A stretch of 64,000 nucleotides of DNA from positions 1-64,000 of the forward strand of contig NZ_AWZV01000014.1 in assembly GCF_000472545.1 (NCBI RefSeq). Reading direction: 5' to 3'. Source of the DNA: Burkholderia sp. WSM2232. Its GTDB lineage: Bacteria > Pseudomonadota > Gammaproteobacteria > Burkholderiales > Burkholderiaceae. Positions 1 through 13,670 of the stretch are shown in pieces (position 1 is the stretch's first letter; every line of letters starts with the position of its first letter). The notes beneath the pieces are model-generated. The model had not been told where the DNA came from. It did no database searches and saw only the letters and a list, made by a program, of their open reading frames with translations. The position numbers and the translations under genes are program-made.

Positions 1-104
1 GAAGCGCGCTCTGGCTGCCCGAGGCCCGTTTTAGACGCTTGCCCGTCGTGCAGATGCCGTGGTGCGCCGACGTGCGGAGTGCCGGGTTCCGCGCTGCAGG
101 CGCG

Positions 105-218
105 CCCGTGCCCTTGCCCGTGCCCTTGCCCTTGCCCTTGCCCTTGCCCTTGCCCTTGCCCTTGCCCTTGCCCTTGCCCTTGCCCTTGCCCTTGCCCTTG
201 CCCTTGCCCTTGCCCTTG
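105..218. repeat. CCCTTG hexanucleotide tandem array (19 units)
   Basis: Nineteen consecutive 6-bp units fill this stretch: 17 are CCCTTG and two near the left end are CCCGTG. Any frame through it gives a dipeptide polymer (Leu-Pro, Pro-Cys or Ala-Leu). No start, RBS or recognisable domain supports a gene here. The array ends about 30 bp past the 3' end of the neighbouring minus-strand hydrolase gene. Bases 1-104 show nothing I can identify. The perfect repetition suggests a length-variable microsatellite. Confidence 0.95.
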
Positions 219-246
219 CCCCTTCGCCCTCCGCCCTCCGCCCGCT

Positions 247-1131
247 CTACGCGCAGAACCCCTCGATCAACGCCGCGACCTGTTCCGGCTGGTCGTGGTG
301 CACCATGTGCCCGGCTTCGTCCATGATCTTCTCGCGCCAGTCCACAAACGCCCGAAAGCGCGCCTTGAATTCCTCGAGCGGAATCTCGCCGGCCAGCTCC
401 GCAAGCGTCGGAGAATTCGCGGCCTCCACATGCAGCACTTTCGCGCTCACCTTGCGCCAGACGGCCATCACCTCGTCCAGACGGTAGAGCATCGGCCCGC
501 GCAGCTTGTGCGCCGGGTCCGCGAGCAACATGAAGCGCCCCTCGCCGTCGGGCTTGGACCAGTGCTTTGCCAAGAACTGCGCGCGAGCGGGCGCGAGCCG
601 CGGGTTAGTCTTCACGAGCCGCCCGGCCACTTCATCGAGCGACGCATAGCGCTTCAGTTGCGGCGGATCGCGCAGCTCGTCGAGCCAGTTTTGCAGGCGT
701 CTGGGCGCTTGCGCGGCGTGCGCGGGCGCGAGTCCGAAACCCTCCAGATCCACCACCCGCCGCACGCGCTCCGGCCGCGCACCCGCATACAGGCAGACGA
801 CGTTCGCGCCGAGGCTGTGTCCGACGAGATTGACCTGACCGGTTGGCGCGTAATGGTCGAGCAGCGCATCCAGATCGGCGAGGTAGTCGTGGAACCAGTA
901 ATGTCCACCCCCGGCTTGCGCCACCGGCCAGTCGGACAGACCGAAGCCGCGCATGTCGGGCGCGATGACCTGCCAGTCACCGCCGAGCGCATCCACGACG
1001 AACTGGAACGACGCCGCCACGTCCATCCAGCCGTGCAGCATAAAGAGCGCAGGAGCGTCGGGATGGCCCCAGCGCCGCACATGCAGACGGATGCCGCGCA
1101 CAGCGACGAACTCGGATCGGGAGGTATTCAT
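247..1131 (-). CDS. alpha/beta fold hydrolase
   Basis: A 294-residue cytoplasmic hydrolase of the alpha/beta fold superfamily; the substrate cannot be told from sequence. The oxyanion-hole motif HGWMD lies near residue 33. The nucleophile elbow GHSLGAN places the catalytic Ser near residue 105, and a C-terminal GHMVHHDQPE segment supplies the likely catalytic His. I chose the ATG at 1131 over an in-frame GTG 12 bp upstream; neither has a good Shine-Dalgarno. A TATAAT-like element lies upstream at 1166-1171 on the same strand. No signal peptide is visible. The family assignment is firm, the function open (esterase, epoxide hydrolase or dehalogenase-like). Confidence 0.88.
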   Translation of the reverse strand: MNTSRSEFVAVRGIRLHVRRWGHPDAPALFMLHGWMDVAASFQFVVDALGGDWQVIAPDMRGFGLSDWPVAQAGGGHYWFHDYLADLDALLDHYAPTGQVNLVGHSLGANVVCLYAGARPERVRRVVDLEGFGLAPAHAAQAPRRLQNWLDELRDPPQLKRYASLDEVAGRLVKTNPRLAPARAQFLAKHWSKPDGEGRFMLLADPAHKLRGPMLYRLDEVMAVWRKVSAKVLHVEAANSPTLAELAGEIPLEEFKARFRAFVDWREKIMDEAGHMVHHDQPEQVAALIEGFCA

Positions 1132-1215
1132 GGTCGGACGCACGCCAAAAAAGAATGATCGTTCGATTATAGCGAGATGGACGGACGGCAGGCGGCGACT
1201 GCGCAGTGCAACGAG

Positions 1216-2139
1216 TCAGTCGGATGGCGTTGGAGGGACACTCGCGCTGTCTAGCTCGACGCCTGCCAGCGCCGCCAGCTCGGCGAGTTCCGCGGCGTCG
1301 AAACCCGCGTCGCGGCGCGCCTCGAAATTGAACGGACCGCGCAATTTCGGCGCGTGGTATTCGCAGGCAAGGCGCGTGTACGTCGCATGCGGATCAAGCC
1401 CGCCCTCGTCGCACAGATGACGGAACCAGCGGTTGCCAATCAGCACGTGACCGATTTCGTCACGCAGTATCACGTCGAGGATCGACGCCGACTTCTGGTC
1501 TCCTGCCTGCAGCAGACGCGCACGAATTGGCGGCGAGGCATCGAGCCCGCGCGCTTCGAGCGTCCGCGGCACGAGCGCCATGCGCGCGAGGACGTCGCCG
1601 CGCGTGCGCTCACACATGTCCCACAGGCCGTCATGGGCTGGAAAGTCGCCGTACCCATGGCCGTACTCCGCGAGCCGTGCTGCGAGCAGTGAGAAGTGAT
1701 ATGCCTCTTCGGCGGCCACTTTGAGCCAGTCGGTGTAGAAGGCTGCGGGCATGCCGGCGAAGCGCCACACCGCGTCGAGCGCCAGGTTGATCGCGTTGAA
1801 TTCGATATGGGCGAGCGCGTGCAGCAGCACCGCGCGCCCTTGCGGCGATTGCATGCTGCGCCGTCCCAGCCGGCGCGGCTCGACGAGTTCCGGGCGGGCG
1901 GGCCGGCCGGGCAAACCCGGCGGCTCGTCCAGCGTGATTTCCGCGACGCACGGCACGGTGCCGTCGAGCACCGCCGCATGAAGGGCGCGCGCGGCGCTTG
2001 CCTTCTTCGCTGGATCGATTTCGCGCAGCGCGGCGAGCGCCGCCGTGCGCGCGCAACGCGGCTCGCCGCCCGCGGCGGACACGGACTGAACGGGCGCAGC
2101 GGACGGCGCGGAGCAAGCGGGAATGGCGGCGGACTTCAT
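1216..2139 (-). CDS. DUF455 family ferritin-like protein
   Basis: A 307-residue protein with the pattern of the DUF455 ferritin-like family, helical proteins expected to bind a di-metal centre. Candidate metal ligands are in ALAHIEFNAI (around residue 115), EEAYHFSLL (around 145) and RDEIGHVLIG (around 240), all Glu/His helices typical of ferritin-like bundles. The first 50 residues are Ala-rich and poorly conserved in character. I used the ATG at 2139; the open frame continues upstream to 2532 but that part looks non-coding and overlaps the divergent carbonic anhydrase gene. The biochemical role of the family is not established. Confidence 0.82.
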   Translation of the reverse strand: MKSAAIPACSAPSAAPVQSVSAAGGEPRCARTAALAALREIDPAKKASAARALHAAVLDGTVPCVAEITLDEPPGLPGRPARPELVEPRRLGRRSMQSPQGRAVLLHALAHIEFNAINLALDAVWRFAGMPAAFYTDWLKVAAEEAYHFSLLAARLAEYGHGYGDFPAHDGLWDMCERTRGDVLARMALVPRTLEARGLDASPPIRARLLQAGDQKSASILDVILRDEIGHVLIGNRWFRHLCDEGGLDPHATYTRLACEYHAPKLRGPFNFEARRDAGFDAAELAELAALAGVELDSASVPPTPSD

Positions 2140-2490
2140 GAAAAACGTTGGCGGCAAAGTTATTGAACGTGACAGATAGCGAGCGAACGGTGCGGACAGC
2201 GGCGGGACAGCGCGAACGTATGAGGCGTCGGTTCGCGACCGATCGAGTGCCTCGCCTTCGGGACCGCCAGAACGCTCGCTTAGCAGGCAACCGGAGCGGG
2301 TCCGGCAGCCAGGCCACGACACCCCACGGTGAGCCGGATACGGCGCAGCGCCCGAACCACACAACCGTTTACAATACTCGATTCGACGTCCGCTAGCGCC
2401 CAACCGGCCGCGCCGTAACCCGCGAAGAGCCGTCGAACCCGACACGCCGCGAGCCTTTCCCTGCCCGCGACCGATCCACGAGGAGACAAC
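2140..2490. promoter_or_regulatory. divergent intergenic region with -10-like TACAAT
   Basis: About 350 bp separate the minus-strand DUF455 gene from the plus-strand carbonic anhydrase gene. A TACAAT at 2370-2375 could be the -10 of the carbonic anhydrase gene; I see no convincing -35. A GAGGAGAC ribosome-binding site sits just before 2491. I see no gene or other structure. Confidence 0.4.
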
Positions 2491-3015
2491 GTGACCATTT
2501 ACAAGCTTGGCGACGCCGCGCCGAACATTCATGAAAGCGTGTTCGTCGCCGATTCCGCGACCATCATCGGCAACGTGACGCTCGAGGAAAATTCAAGCGT
2601 CTGGTTTGGCGCAACGCTGCGCGGCGACAACGAGCCGATCACGCTCGGTGCGGGCAGCAACGTTCAGGAAAACGCCGTCTTGCACACCGACCCCGGCTTT
2701 CCGCTGACGATTGAAGCGAACGTGACGATTGGCCATCAGGTCATGCTGCACGGCTGCACGATCAGGGAAGGCGCGTTGATCGGAATTCAGGCGGTGGTCT
2801 TGAATGGCGCGATAATCGGCCGCAACTGTCTGGTCGGAGCGGGCGCCATCGTCACCGAAGGCAAGGTGTTTCCCGACAATTCGCTGATCCTCGGCGCGCC
2901 CGCGAAGGTGGTGCGCGAACTGACCGAGGCGGACATCGCCAACATGCAGCGCGGCACGGCCAGTTACGCCGAGCGCCGCGAGTATTTCAAGGCGCAGCTC
3001 GTGCGCATCGGCTAA
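2491..3015 (+). CDS. gamma-class carbonic anhydrase family protein
   Basis: A 174-residue left-handed beta-helix protein of the gamma carbonic anhydrase / YrdA-PaaY group, likely a zinc-binding trimer in the cytoplasm. Hexapeptide repeats run through most of the chain. Candidate zinc His residues are in VLHTDPG (near residue 66) and TIGHQVMLHGC (near 85-90). The GTG start at 2491 follows a strong GAGGAGAC ribosome-binding site. Many family members are not proven anhydrases, so only the fold and metal site are secure. The hslO gene follows about 75 bp downstream on the same strand and may be co-transcribed. Confidence 0.9.
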   Translation: MTIYKLGDAAPNIHESVFVADSATIIGNVTLEENSSVWFGATLRGDNEPITLGAGSNVQENAVLHTDPGFPLTIEANVTIGHQVMLHGCTIREGALIGIQAVVLNGAIIGRNCLVGAGAIVTEGKVFPDNSLILGAPAKVVRELTEADIANMQRGTASYAERREYFKAQLVRIG

Positions 3016-3090
3016 ACCGGCCGCGTGCGCGGGCGCGCAGGGTGTATGCACGGACTTCGCCGTGCGGCGCCATTCGATAGAGGAAAAGTT

Positions 3091-4041
3091 GTGAGCGACC
3101 AGTTGCAAAAATTCATGTTCAGCGCGGCGCCAGTGCGCGGCGAGATCGTTTCGCTGCGCAACACGTGGCAGGAAGTGCTCACGCGCCGCGAGTATCCCGC
3201 GCCGGTGCGTACGATCCTCGGCGAGATGATGGCGGCCTGCGCGCTGCTGTCGGCGAATCTGAAGTTCGACGGCACGCTGATCATGCAGATTTTCGGCGAC
3301 GGCCCGGCCAAGATGCTGGTGGTTCAGTGCAGCTCGGACCTGTCGATGCGCGCGACGGCCAAGCTCTCCGGCGAGGAAGGCAGCACGATCGGCGATACCG
3401 CCTCGATGGTGGAGCTGCTCAACGCAAGCGGTCATGGCCGCTGCGTAATCACGCTCGATCCGCGCGACAAGAAGCCCGGTCAGCAGCCCTACCAGAGTAT
3501 CGTGCCGCTTTCCGGCGAGGACGGGCCGCTCAGTTCGATGGCCGAAGTGCTCGAGCACTACATGCATCACTCGGAGCAGCTCGACACGCGTCTGTGGCTC
3601 GCCGCCAACTCCGAGCGGGCGGTCGGCATGTTGCTGCAAAAGCTGCCCGGCGACGGCGGCATCGTCCCGCATCCGGGCGAACTGGATGCGGACACGTGGG
3701 AGCGCGTGTGCACGCTCGGCAGCACGCTCTCGCAGGACGAACTGCTGAAGGAAGAGCCGGAAACCGTGTTTCGCCGCCTGTTCTGGCAGGAAAACGTCCA
3801 GCATTTCGAGCCGGCCAGCGCACGCTTCGAATGCACGTGCTCGCGTGAAAAAGTGGGCTCGATGCTGAAGATGCTCGGTCGCGACGAAGTGGACAGCGTG
3901 ATCGCGGAACGCGGCCACGTCGAGATTCATTGCGAGTTCTGCAACCAGCGGTACGAGTTCGACCCGGTCGACGTGGCGCAACTTTTTCTCGCCAACGCAC
4001 TCTCACAAGGTGTGTCGCCGGCCGCGGAGCAACGGCACTAA
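3091..4041 (+). CDS. hslO: Hsp33 redox-regulated chaperone
   Basis: A 316-residue Hsp33, a cytoplasmic holdase activated by oxidation. The N-terminal chaperone domain covers about residues 1-230. The C-terminal redox switch has two zinc-binding Cys pairs, CTC (in FECTCSREK) and CEFC (in HCEFCNQ), with the usual spacing. I chose the GTG at 3091 because it follows an AGAGGAAA ribosome-binding site and gives the usual N-terminus; the frame is open back to 3025 without support. All four switch cysteines are present, so it should be functional. Confidence 0.95.
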   Translation: MSDQLQKFMFSAAPVRGEIVSLRNTWQEVLTRREYPAPVRTILGEMMAACALLSANLKFDGTLIMQIFGDGPAKMLVVQCSSDLSMRATAKLSGEEGSTIGDTASMVELLNASGHGRCVITLDPRDKKPGQQPYQSIVPLSGEDGPLSSMAEVLEHYMHHSEQLDTRLWLAANSERAVGMLLQKLPGDGGIVPHPGELDADTWERVCTLGSTLSQDELLKEEPETVFRRLFWQENVQHFEPASARFECTCSREKVGSMLKMLGRDEVDSVIAERGHVEIHCEFCNQRYEFDPVDVAQLFLANALSQGVSPAAEQRH

Positions 4042-4212
4042 CACCGCCGCGGGCCAGCGGTTTGGGCGGTGTCTTGGATTAGCATCGGCTTGACGTAGCA
4101 GCCTCGCCGGCGGTCTCATTCGTGGGTGCCCGGCGGGCACCTGGTGCCCACGCCCTTGCCGCCTGGTTGCCACTTAGCGTCCGTTTAGGTATCCGATCTA
4201 TCGGGACTCAAC

Positions 4213-4599
4213 ATGAGCATTTCCACTTCATTTGGAGGCGCCGCGCGCACGCTTGCCGTGCTGACGGCGCTCGCGAGCCTCTCGGCGCTGACCGGTTGCA
4301 TGATGGACCCGCCGGGCCCGTCGCCCATATACAGCCGGCTGCCCGCTGACCAGGCGGGCATGGCTAGCACCGCCCAGCCGCTGACACCGGCCGAGCGGCA
4401 ACGTTACGATGCAATCGATCAGCAGGTCATGGCCGAGCAGAATCAGGCCATTGCCGCGGAAAACGCCGCGCAGGCGTGGTCGCGTTATTACAGTCCGCCG
4501 GTACCCGTCTCGGTGTACGGCAGCTACTACGGCGGCGGATGGGGCCACGGCTGGGGCACGGGCGTCGGCTTTGGCTACGGGCCTTATTGGGGCTGGTAA
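4213..4599 (+). CDS. small predicted lipoprotein, Gly/Tyr-rich C-terminus
   Basis: A 128-residue protein with a type II signal peptide: a hydrophobic stretch at residues 12-28 ends in the lipobox LTGC, so Cys29 is the likely lipidated residue. The mature part is Gln/Ala-rich in the middle and ends in a Gly/Tyr/Trp-rich tail from about residue 98. No enzymatic domain is recognised. It stands alone between hslO and a bidirectional terminator. Composition resembles many small envelope proteins of Burkholderiales without known function. Confidence 0.75.
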   Translation: MSISTSFGGAARTLAVLTALASLSALTGCMMDPPGPSPIYSRLPADQAGMASTAQPLTPAERQRYDAIDQQVMAEQNQAIAAENAAQAWSRYYSPPVPVSVYGSYYGGGWGHGWGTGVGFGYGPYWGW

Positions 4600-4724
4600 C
4601 GGGATACCGGCGTGGGAATACCGGCGTGCGAATACGGCGTCATGCCTGAAGGCTCGTTGCAGGCATGCCTGAATGCAGGCCGCATGAGACTTTTTTACGT
4701 GCTCTCCCCTGCTGCATGCCGGTA

Positions 4725-4764
4725 GACGAAAAAAGGCGCGGTTCGCACCGCGCCTTTTTTCGTC
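4725..4764. terminator. bidirectional rho-independent terminator
   Basis: A long near-perfect hairpin: the left arm is GACGAAAAAAGGCGCG and the right arm its complement CGCGCCTTTTTTCGTC, with a short loop. T-runs exist on both strands. It lies between the converging lipoprotein gene and ftsB, so it can serve both. Confidence 0.9.
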
Positions 4765-4847
4765 CCGGTTCTGCCGCCGTCCTGTTGGCCGTGGGCCCTG
4801 CCTCATGCTCTGGGATCACCGCAACGCAGTGATGGCACGCGCGAAGC

Positions 4848-5279
4848 TCAGTGCGCGGGCTTCTTCTCTTTTGCCGCCTTGCCGCCGTGCTTCCGCTCCG
4901 GCTTTGCACGTGATTCCGGATTCGGCACCACATGCAGCGGCGCGGCAGACACCTCGCCGCGAGTCGAAGTCGCAGCCGAGGGCGCGTTTGCCGTCGGCAA
5001 CGGTGCATTCGGCGACACGAACTGCACGAACACTTCGCCGTCCTTGACCATGCCCATTTCATAGCGGGCACGCTCTTCGACGGCAGCGGTGCCGTTCTGC
5101 AGGTCCTGCACCTCGCCTTGAATGCGCTCGTTACGCAGCTTAGCCTCGGCGTTCTTCTGCACCTGCTGCGCGAGTTGCTGCTGTAGCTCGTGAACGCGCA
5201 ACCATCCGCCATGGCCCCACCACAGCGGATACTGGATCAAAGCCAGCAGAACGATCAGTACAGCAGTGACGAGCCGCAT
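4848..5279 (-). CDS. ftsB: cell division protein FtsB
   Basis: A 143-residue bitopic membrane protein of the divisome (FtsB/DivIC family), expected to pair with FtsL and FtsQ at the septum. One transmembrane segment covers about residues 3-20. A coiled coil follows at about 25-70 ([15 protein letters not shown]). The family motif around [15 protein letters not shown] leads to EVFVQFV. The C-terminal 55 residues form a Pro/Ala/Lys-rich tail ending in AKEKKPAH, longer than in E. coli FtsB (about 100 residues). The ATG at 5279 starts directly before the membrane segment. It sits downstream of eno, the classic neighbour. Confidence 0.92.
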   Translation of the reverse strand: MRLVTAVLIVLLALIQYPLWWGHGGWLRVHELQQQLAQQVQKNAEAKLRNERIQGEVQDLQNGTAAVEERARYEMGMVKDGEVFVQFVSPNAPLPTANAPSAATSTRGEVSAAPLHVVPNPESRAKPERKHGGKAAKEKKPAH

Positions 5280-5397
5280 GAAGTAAGCACAATAAATACG
5301 CGCCGCCCTGCGCTTTACGCAGGGCGGCGAGGTCAATCAGACACGAAGGAGAACCGGCTCATCGGTCAGCGTAGAAAACAGTGGTCACAACCATTGA

Positions 5398-10328
<4,931 letters not shown>

Positions 10329-10541
10329 CTGCGATGATCTCCGTTCTGTTTTCGTGCAGCGGGTAAAGCTTTGCTGCATACGGCAGATGCCCGGCGGTGT
10401 TTTGGTGGCTACGCGGTTTGTGTGCCCGCTCGACAGCGAGTGGAAAGCGCCGCTCTCGTCGGCCGTTCCTCGGCCGTTCTATCGTCTACTGTGATGCCTG
10501 CGTGATACATGGCCACGATCGGCGAACGGCTGCACGAACAT

Positions 10542-13523
10542 TCAGCGATCCATCCAGTAGCGCCGGTGCGTGTCGCGATAGCGCTCGACCGTGAGCGCGG
10601 CCTCCTGCGCAGGCGGGCCTTCGCGTGTCGCGAAATGCGGGTCGACGAGAACGCGCACCGCACCGTCCGCGTCGCTCCTGCCCAGCTCGATGTGACGCGC
10701 CGAATAGCGCGCCAGCACACCCGCATTGGGATGATGAAAGCGGTTGCGATAGCCTACCTGAAATAGCGCGACGAGCGGGTCGATAGAATCGAGGAACGGC
10801 TCGGTCGACGAAGTCTTGCTCCCATGATGCGGCACCACGAGCACCTGCGCGCGCAGCATGTGGCGATCGCGCGAGAGCAGCATGCGTTCGGCGGGCGCCT
10901 CGATGTCCGCCGTGAGCAAAGCGGCAAGAGGCGCGTCCGGGGCTTGAGGCTTCGCGGGGTCGTTTGGCTTGTCGTTTGGCTTGTCGTTCGGGTTGCCGTC
11001 AACCTTGTCTTTGGAGTTGCTGCGCCCTCCACTGTCCGCCTCGCTGCCCACGCGGTCATGCCCAGCCGGGCCGTGCACCGCCATTGGTGGCGACGTGCTC
11101 ACGCGCAGCACGCAGCAATGCTCGTTCGGCTTGCCTTGCAGGGGACCTGCGTCGGGCCACAGCATCGTGAACTCGACACCGTCCCACTGCCAGCGCTGCC
11201 CCGCCGCACACGGCAGTGTCTGCGCGCCGTGTTGCCGCGCAGTCGCCCATAGCGCGTTAGCGGGCGCCAGCGAGGCGACCATCTGACGAACCTCGATTGC
11301 CTCCAGCACAGCTGGCGCGCCGCCCGAGTGGTCCGAATCTGCGTGACTGATGATCAGCGTATCCAGTGCGTTCACGCCTTGCGCCCGCAAGAACGGCACC
11401 ACCACCCGCTCGCCGGCATGAGTCGATTCGGGCCCGGGCCCGGCATCGAACAACAGCGCATGGTGCGCGGTCTCGACTAGCACCGAACTGCCTTGCCCGA
11501 CATCGAGCGCGGTGAGCCGGAAGCTGCCGGGCGGCGGCGCGGACGGCGCCGAGGCAACCAGCGGCAACCACGTGAGCGGCGCCGCCCAGCGCAGCGGCCA
11601 GCCGCGCGGCGCGAGACACCACAGCACGCCCGCCGCCGCGCTGGCGAGCGCCCAGCCATCCGGCCGCGGCAGCCACCAGAGCACCCAGCGCGGACCGGAC
11701 AGCCACTGCAATCCCGCCATCATCACGTCGAGCAAGGCGTGCGCGATTCGCAGCGCCGCCGCATCCAGCGGCGCGGGCAGCACCATGCCGGCCAGCACCG
11801 CAGGCGTCACGAACACACTCACCCACGGAATCGCGAACGCGTTCGCGAGCGGCCCGATTAACGGAATCTGCGCGAACCAGAGGACGGTCAGCGGCGCGAG
11901 CGCGAGCGTGACCGCAAGCTGTACATGCGCCGCGCCATGCAGCCGCTCGCCGAACGCGCGCAGGCGCCGCACAGCGGCGGCGCGCAAGCTTGAAAAGCGC
12001 ATGAGGCGTAGGAGCCGCGAGAAGCGTGAGTGGCGTGAGAAGCATGACAGGCGTGAGAGGCGCGAGATATGTGAGAAGCGCGAGATGTGTGAGAACCACG
12101 ACAGGTTTGACAACCACGAGGGGCGTGAGAGGCACGAGAAGCGTGAGAGGCACGACAGGTGTGAGAAGCGCGAGAGGCGTAAGAAGCGCAACCAGCGCGC
12201 AAAGCGTGAAGAGCGCGACGAGGACCCGGCTACGGCGCCGCTATCGTCGCCGATTTCGTCCGTAAGCGGTTCATGATTCTGCACGCGTGGCCTCCCCGAC
12301 GTGGCGTAAAGAATCGCCGCGACCGCGCAGAAAGACAGCCAGAATCCCGCCGACACCACCGCCCACGGATCGATCAGCAACACGAGCCCGAGCGCCCATG
12401 CAAGCACGGCCGAGCGCGGCACATTGCGCCCGCTCAGGTAGGCCAGCGCGACGACGCTCGCCATCCACAGCGCACGCTGCACCGGCACGTTGAAACCGGC
12501 GAGCGCTGCATGAAGTGCGGCGAAGAGCGCGCCGCCCGTCACCGCGACAACCTGCGCGGGCAGACGCAACGGCCAGTGGCGGCCGAGCCATCCGGAGCGC
12601 CGCCAGACAGTGCCGACCAGCCACGCCGCAAGGCCCGCGGCAAAGCCGATATGCAGGCCGGAAATCGCCACGAGATGACTCGTGCCCGTGGCGCGCATCA
12701 GTTGCCAGTCAGCGGGAGTGATTTCGTCCTGCGCGCCGATTGCGAGCGCCGCCACGATGCCGCGATGCGCCGCGTTTGCGAGCACCGTGTCGATCCGCGT
12801 TCGTAGCGCCGCGCGCCAGCGATCCACGCTCACGCCGATGCCACGCGCATCTGTCCGCAGCCTCGCCGCCTGCGCATTGCCGCTCACATAGCCGGTGGCC
12901 CGCACGTTGCGCGCGAGCAAGGCAGCTTCCGCGTCGCGCAAACCGAAATTCGCATTGCCGTGCGGTCGCTTCAGACGCACCCGCAAACGCCAGCGCTCGC
13001 CGGGCTGGAGCGGTGGCGGCGGTGCTTCGTCACTGATCCATGCAAGCTGAATGACGCGCGGAAAAGCGACCGCCGCGGGCGAAGCCAAGCCAGACGGCAA
13101 AGCATCGGGTGACTCCACTTCGAAAAGAAAACGCACGCCCTGGTCGTCGCGCGCCGGCAAACCTTTGATGCTGCCGACCACGTCGATGTCGCGGCCTTCC
13201 CACCCGGGCGGGAGGCTCGACGCGAGCCGTGCATCGGCACGCCACGCGGCATAGCCGAAGCCCGTGCACCACGCCGCACAGCAGAGCGCGCCCCATCCGG
13301 CGCAGGACCGCCAGCGTCGACACCACCCACGTGTAGAAGGCCCGCGATGCTCATCATGCTCATCACGCTGGCGAGATAAACGCCCCCACCAGCCCCAGCC
13401 GGCGACTGCCAACGCCGTGCAGCCTACCAACGCGAGCACGCACCCGCCACGCCAGTCGGGCAGCGTCGCCTGCCGCTGCAGCCACACCACGCCCAACGCG
13501 AACCCACACCACCATGCACGCAT
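10542..13523 (-). CDS. comEC: ComEC/Rec2 family DNA uptake channel with repeat insertions
   Basis: A roughly 993-residue integral membrane protein of the ComEC/Rec2 family, the inner-membrane channel for transforming single-stranded DNA. It has an N-terminal DUF4131-type region, a multi-pass competence domain (GTSHLVAISGLHIGF is the hallmark) and a C-terminal metallo-beta-lactamase-like domain (SHADSDHSGG and VVPHHGSKTSS). Two in-frame low-complexity insertions are present. One is Ser/Leu/Arg/Phe-rich, coded at about 11995-12224, between two membrane segments. The other is Asn-Asp-Lys-Pro rich, coded at about 10950-11000, inside the beta-lactamase-like domain. The start at 13523 follows a GGAGG. 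No frameshift is seen, so the protein may be functional. Confidence 0.9.
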   Translation of the reverse strand: MRAWWCGFALGVVWLQRQATLPDWRGGCVLALVGCTALAVAGWGWWGRLSRQRDEHDEHRGPSTRGWCRRWRSCAGWGALCCAAWCTGFGYAAWRADARLASSLPPGWEGRDIDVVGSIKGLPARDDQGVRFLFEVESPDALPSGLASPAAVAFPRVIQLAWISDEAPPPPLQPGERWRLRVRLKRPHGNANFGLRDAEAALLARNVRATGYVSGNAQAARLRTDARGIGVSVDRWRAALRTRIDTVLANAAHRGIVAALAIGAQDEITPADWQLMRATGTSHLVAISGLHIGFAAGLAAWLVGTVWRRSGWLGRHWPLRLPAQVVAVTGGALFAALHAALAGFNVPVQRALWMASVVALAYLSGRNVPRSAVLAWALGLVLLIDPWAVVSAGFWLSFCAVAAILYATSGRPRVQNHEPLTDEIGDDSGAVAGSSSRSSRFARWLRFLRLSRFSHLSCLSRFSCLSRPSWLSNLSWFSHISRFSHISRLSRLSCFSRHSRFSRLLRLMRFSSLRAAAVRRLRAFGERLHGAAHVQLAVTLALAPLTVLWFAQIPLIGPLANAFAIPWVSVFVTPAVLAGMVLPAPLDAAALRIAHALLDVMMAGLQWLSGPRWVLWWLPRPDGWALASAAAGVLWCLAPRGWPLRWAAPLTWLPLVASAPSAPPPGSFRLTALDVGQGSSVLVETAHHALLFDAGPGPESTHAGERVVVPFLRAQGVNALDTLIISHADSDHSGGAPAVLEAIEVRQMVASLAPANALWATARQHGAQTLPCAAGQRWQWDGVEFTMLWPDAGPLQGKPNEHCCVLRVSTSPPMAVHGPAGHDRVGSEADSGGRSNSKDKVDGNPNDKPNDKPNDPAKPQAPDAPLAALLTADIEAPAERMLLSRDRHMLRAQVLVVPHHGSKTSSTEPFLDSIDPLVALFQVGYRNRFHHPNAGVLARYSARHIELGRSDADGAVRVLVDPHFATREGPPAQEAALTVERYRDTHRRYWMDR
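10958..10996. repeat. 12-bp tandem repeat inside comEC (PNDK units)
   Basis: About three copies of a 12-bp unit (GTCGTTTGGCTT on the plus strand) encode PNDK-type tetrapeptides on the minus strand. They lie in a loop of the beta-lactamase-like domain of ComEC. The unit length keeps the reading frame. Confidence 0.75.
11995..12224. repeat. degenerate in-phase repeat inside comEC
   Basis: A stretch of about 230 bp is built of degenerate 9-bp purine-rich units like GTGAGAGGC and GCGAGAAGC (plus strand). On the minus strand it encodes about 75 residues of Ser with Leu/Phe and Arg/His/Cys in a three-residue period (for example SRFSHISRLSRLS). It separates LYATSGRP from LRAFGERLHG, segments that are close together in ordinary ComEC proteins. 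Confidence 0.88.
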
Positions 13524-13670
13524 CCGCCCTCCGCCCGCCATGCGCCGGGCGAGCCACACGTATCACCCGGCGTACAGGACGCAAGGCACGGCACGGGTGG
13601 CGCGCAAGCGCACGCACGGCCGGGGCGTGGGTCTCGCCCGGCGCGAACCACTGTAAATCAAGCGCTTCGA

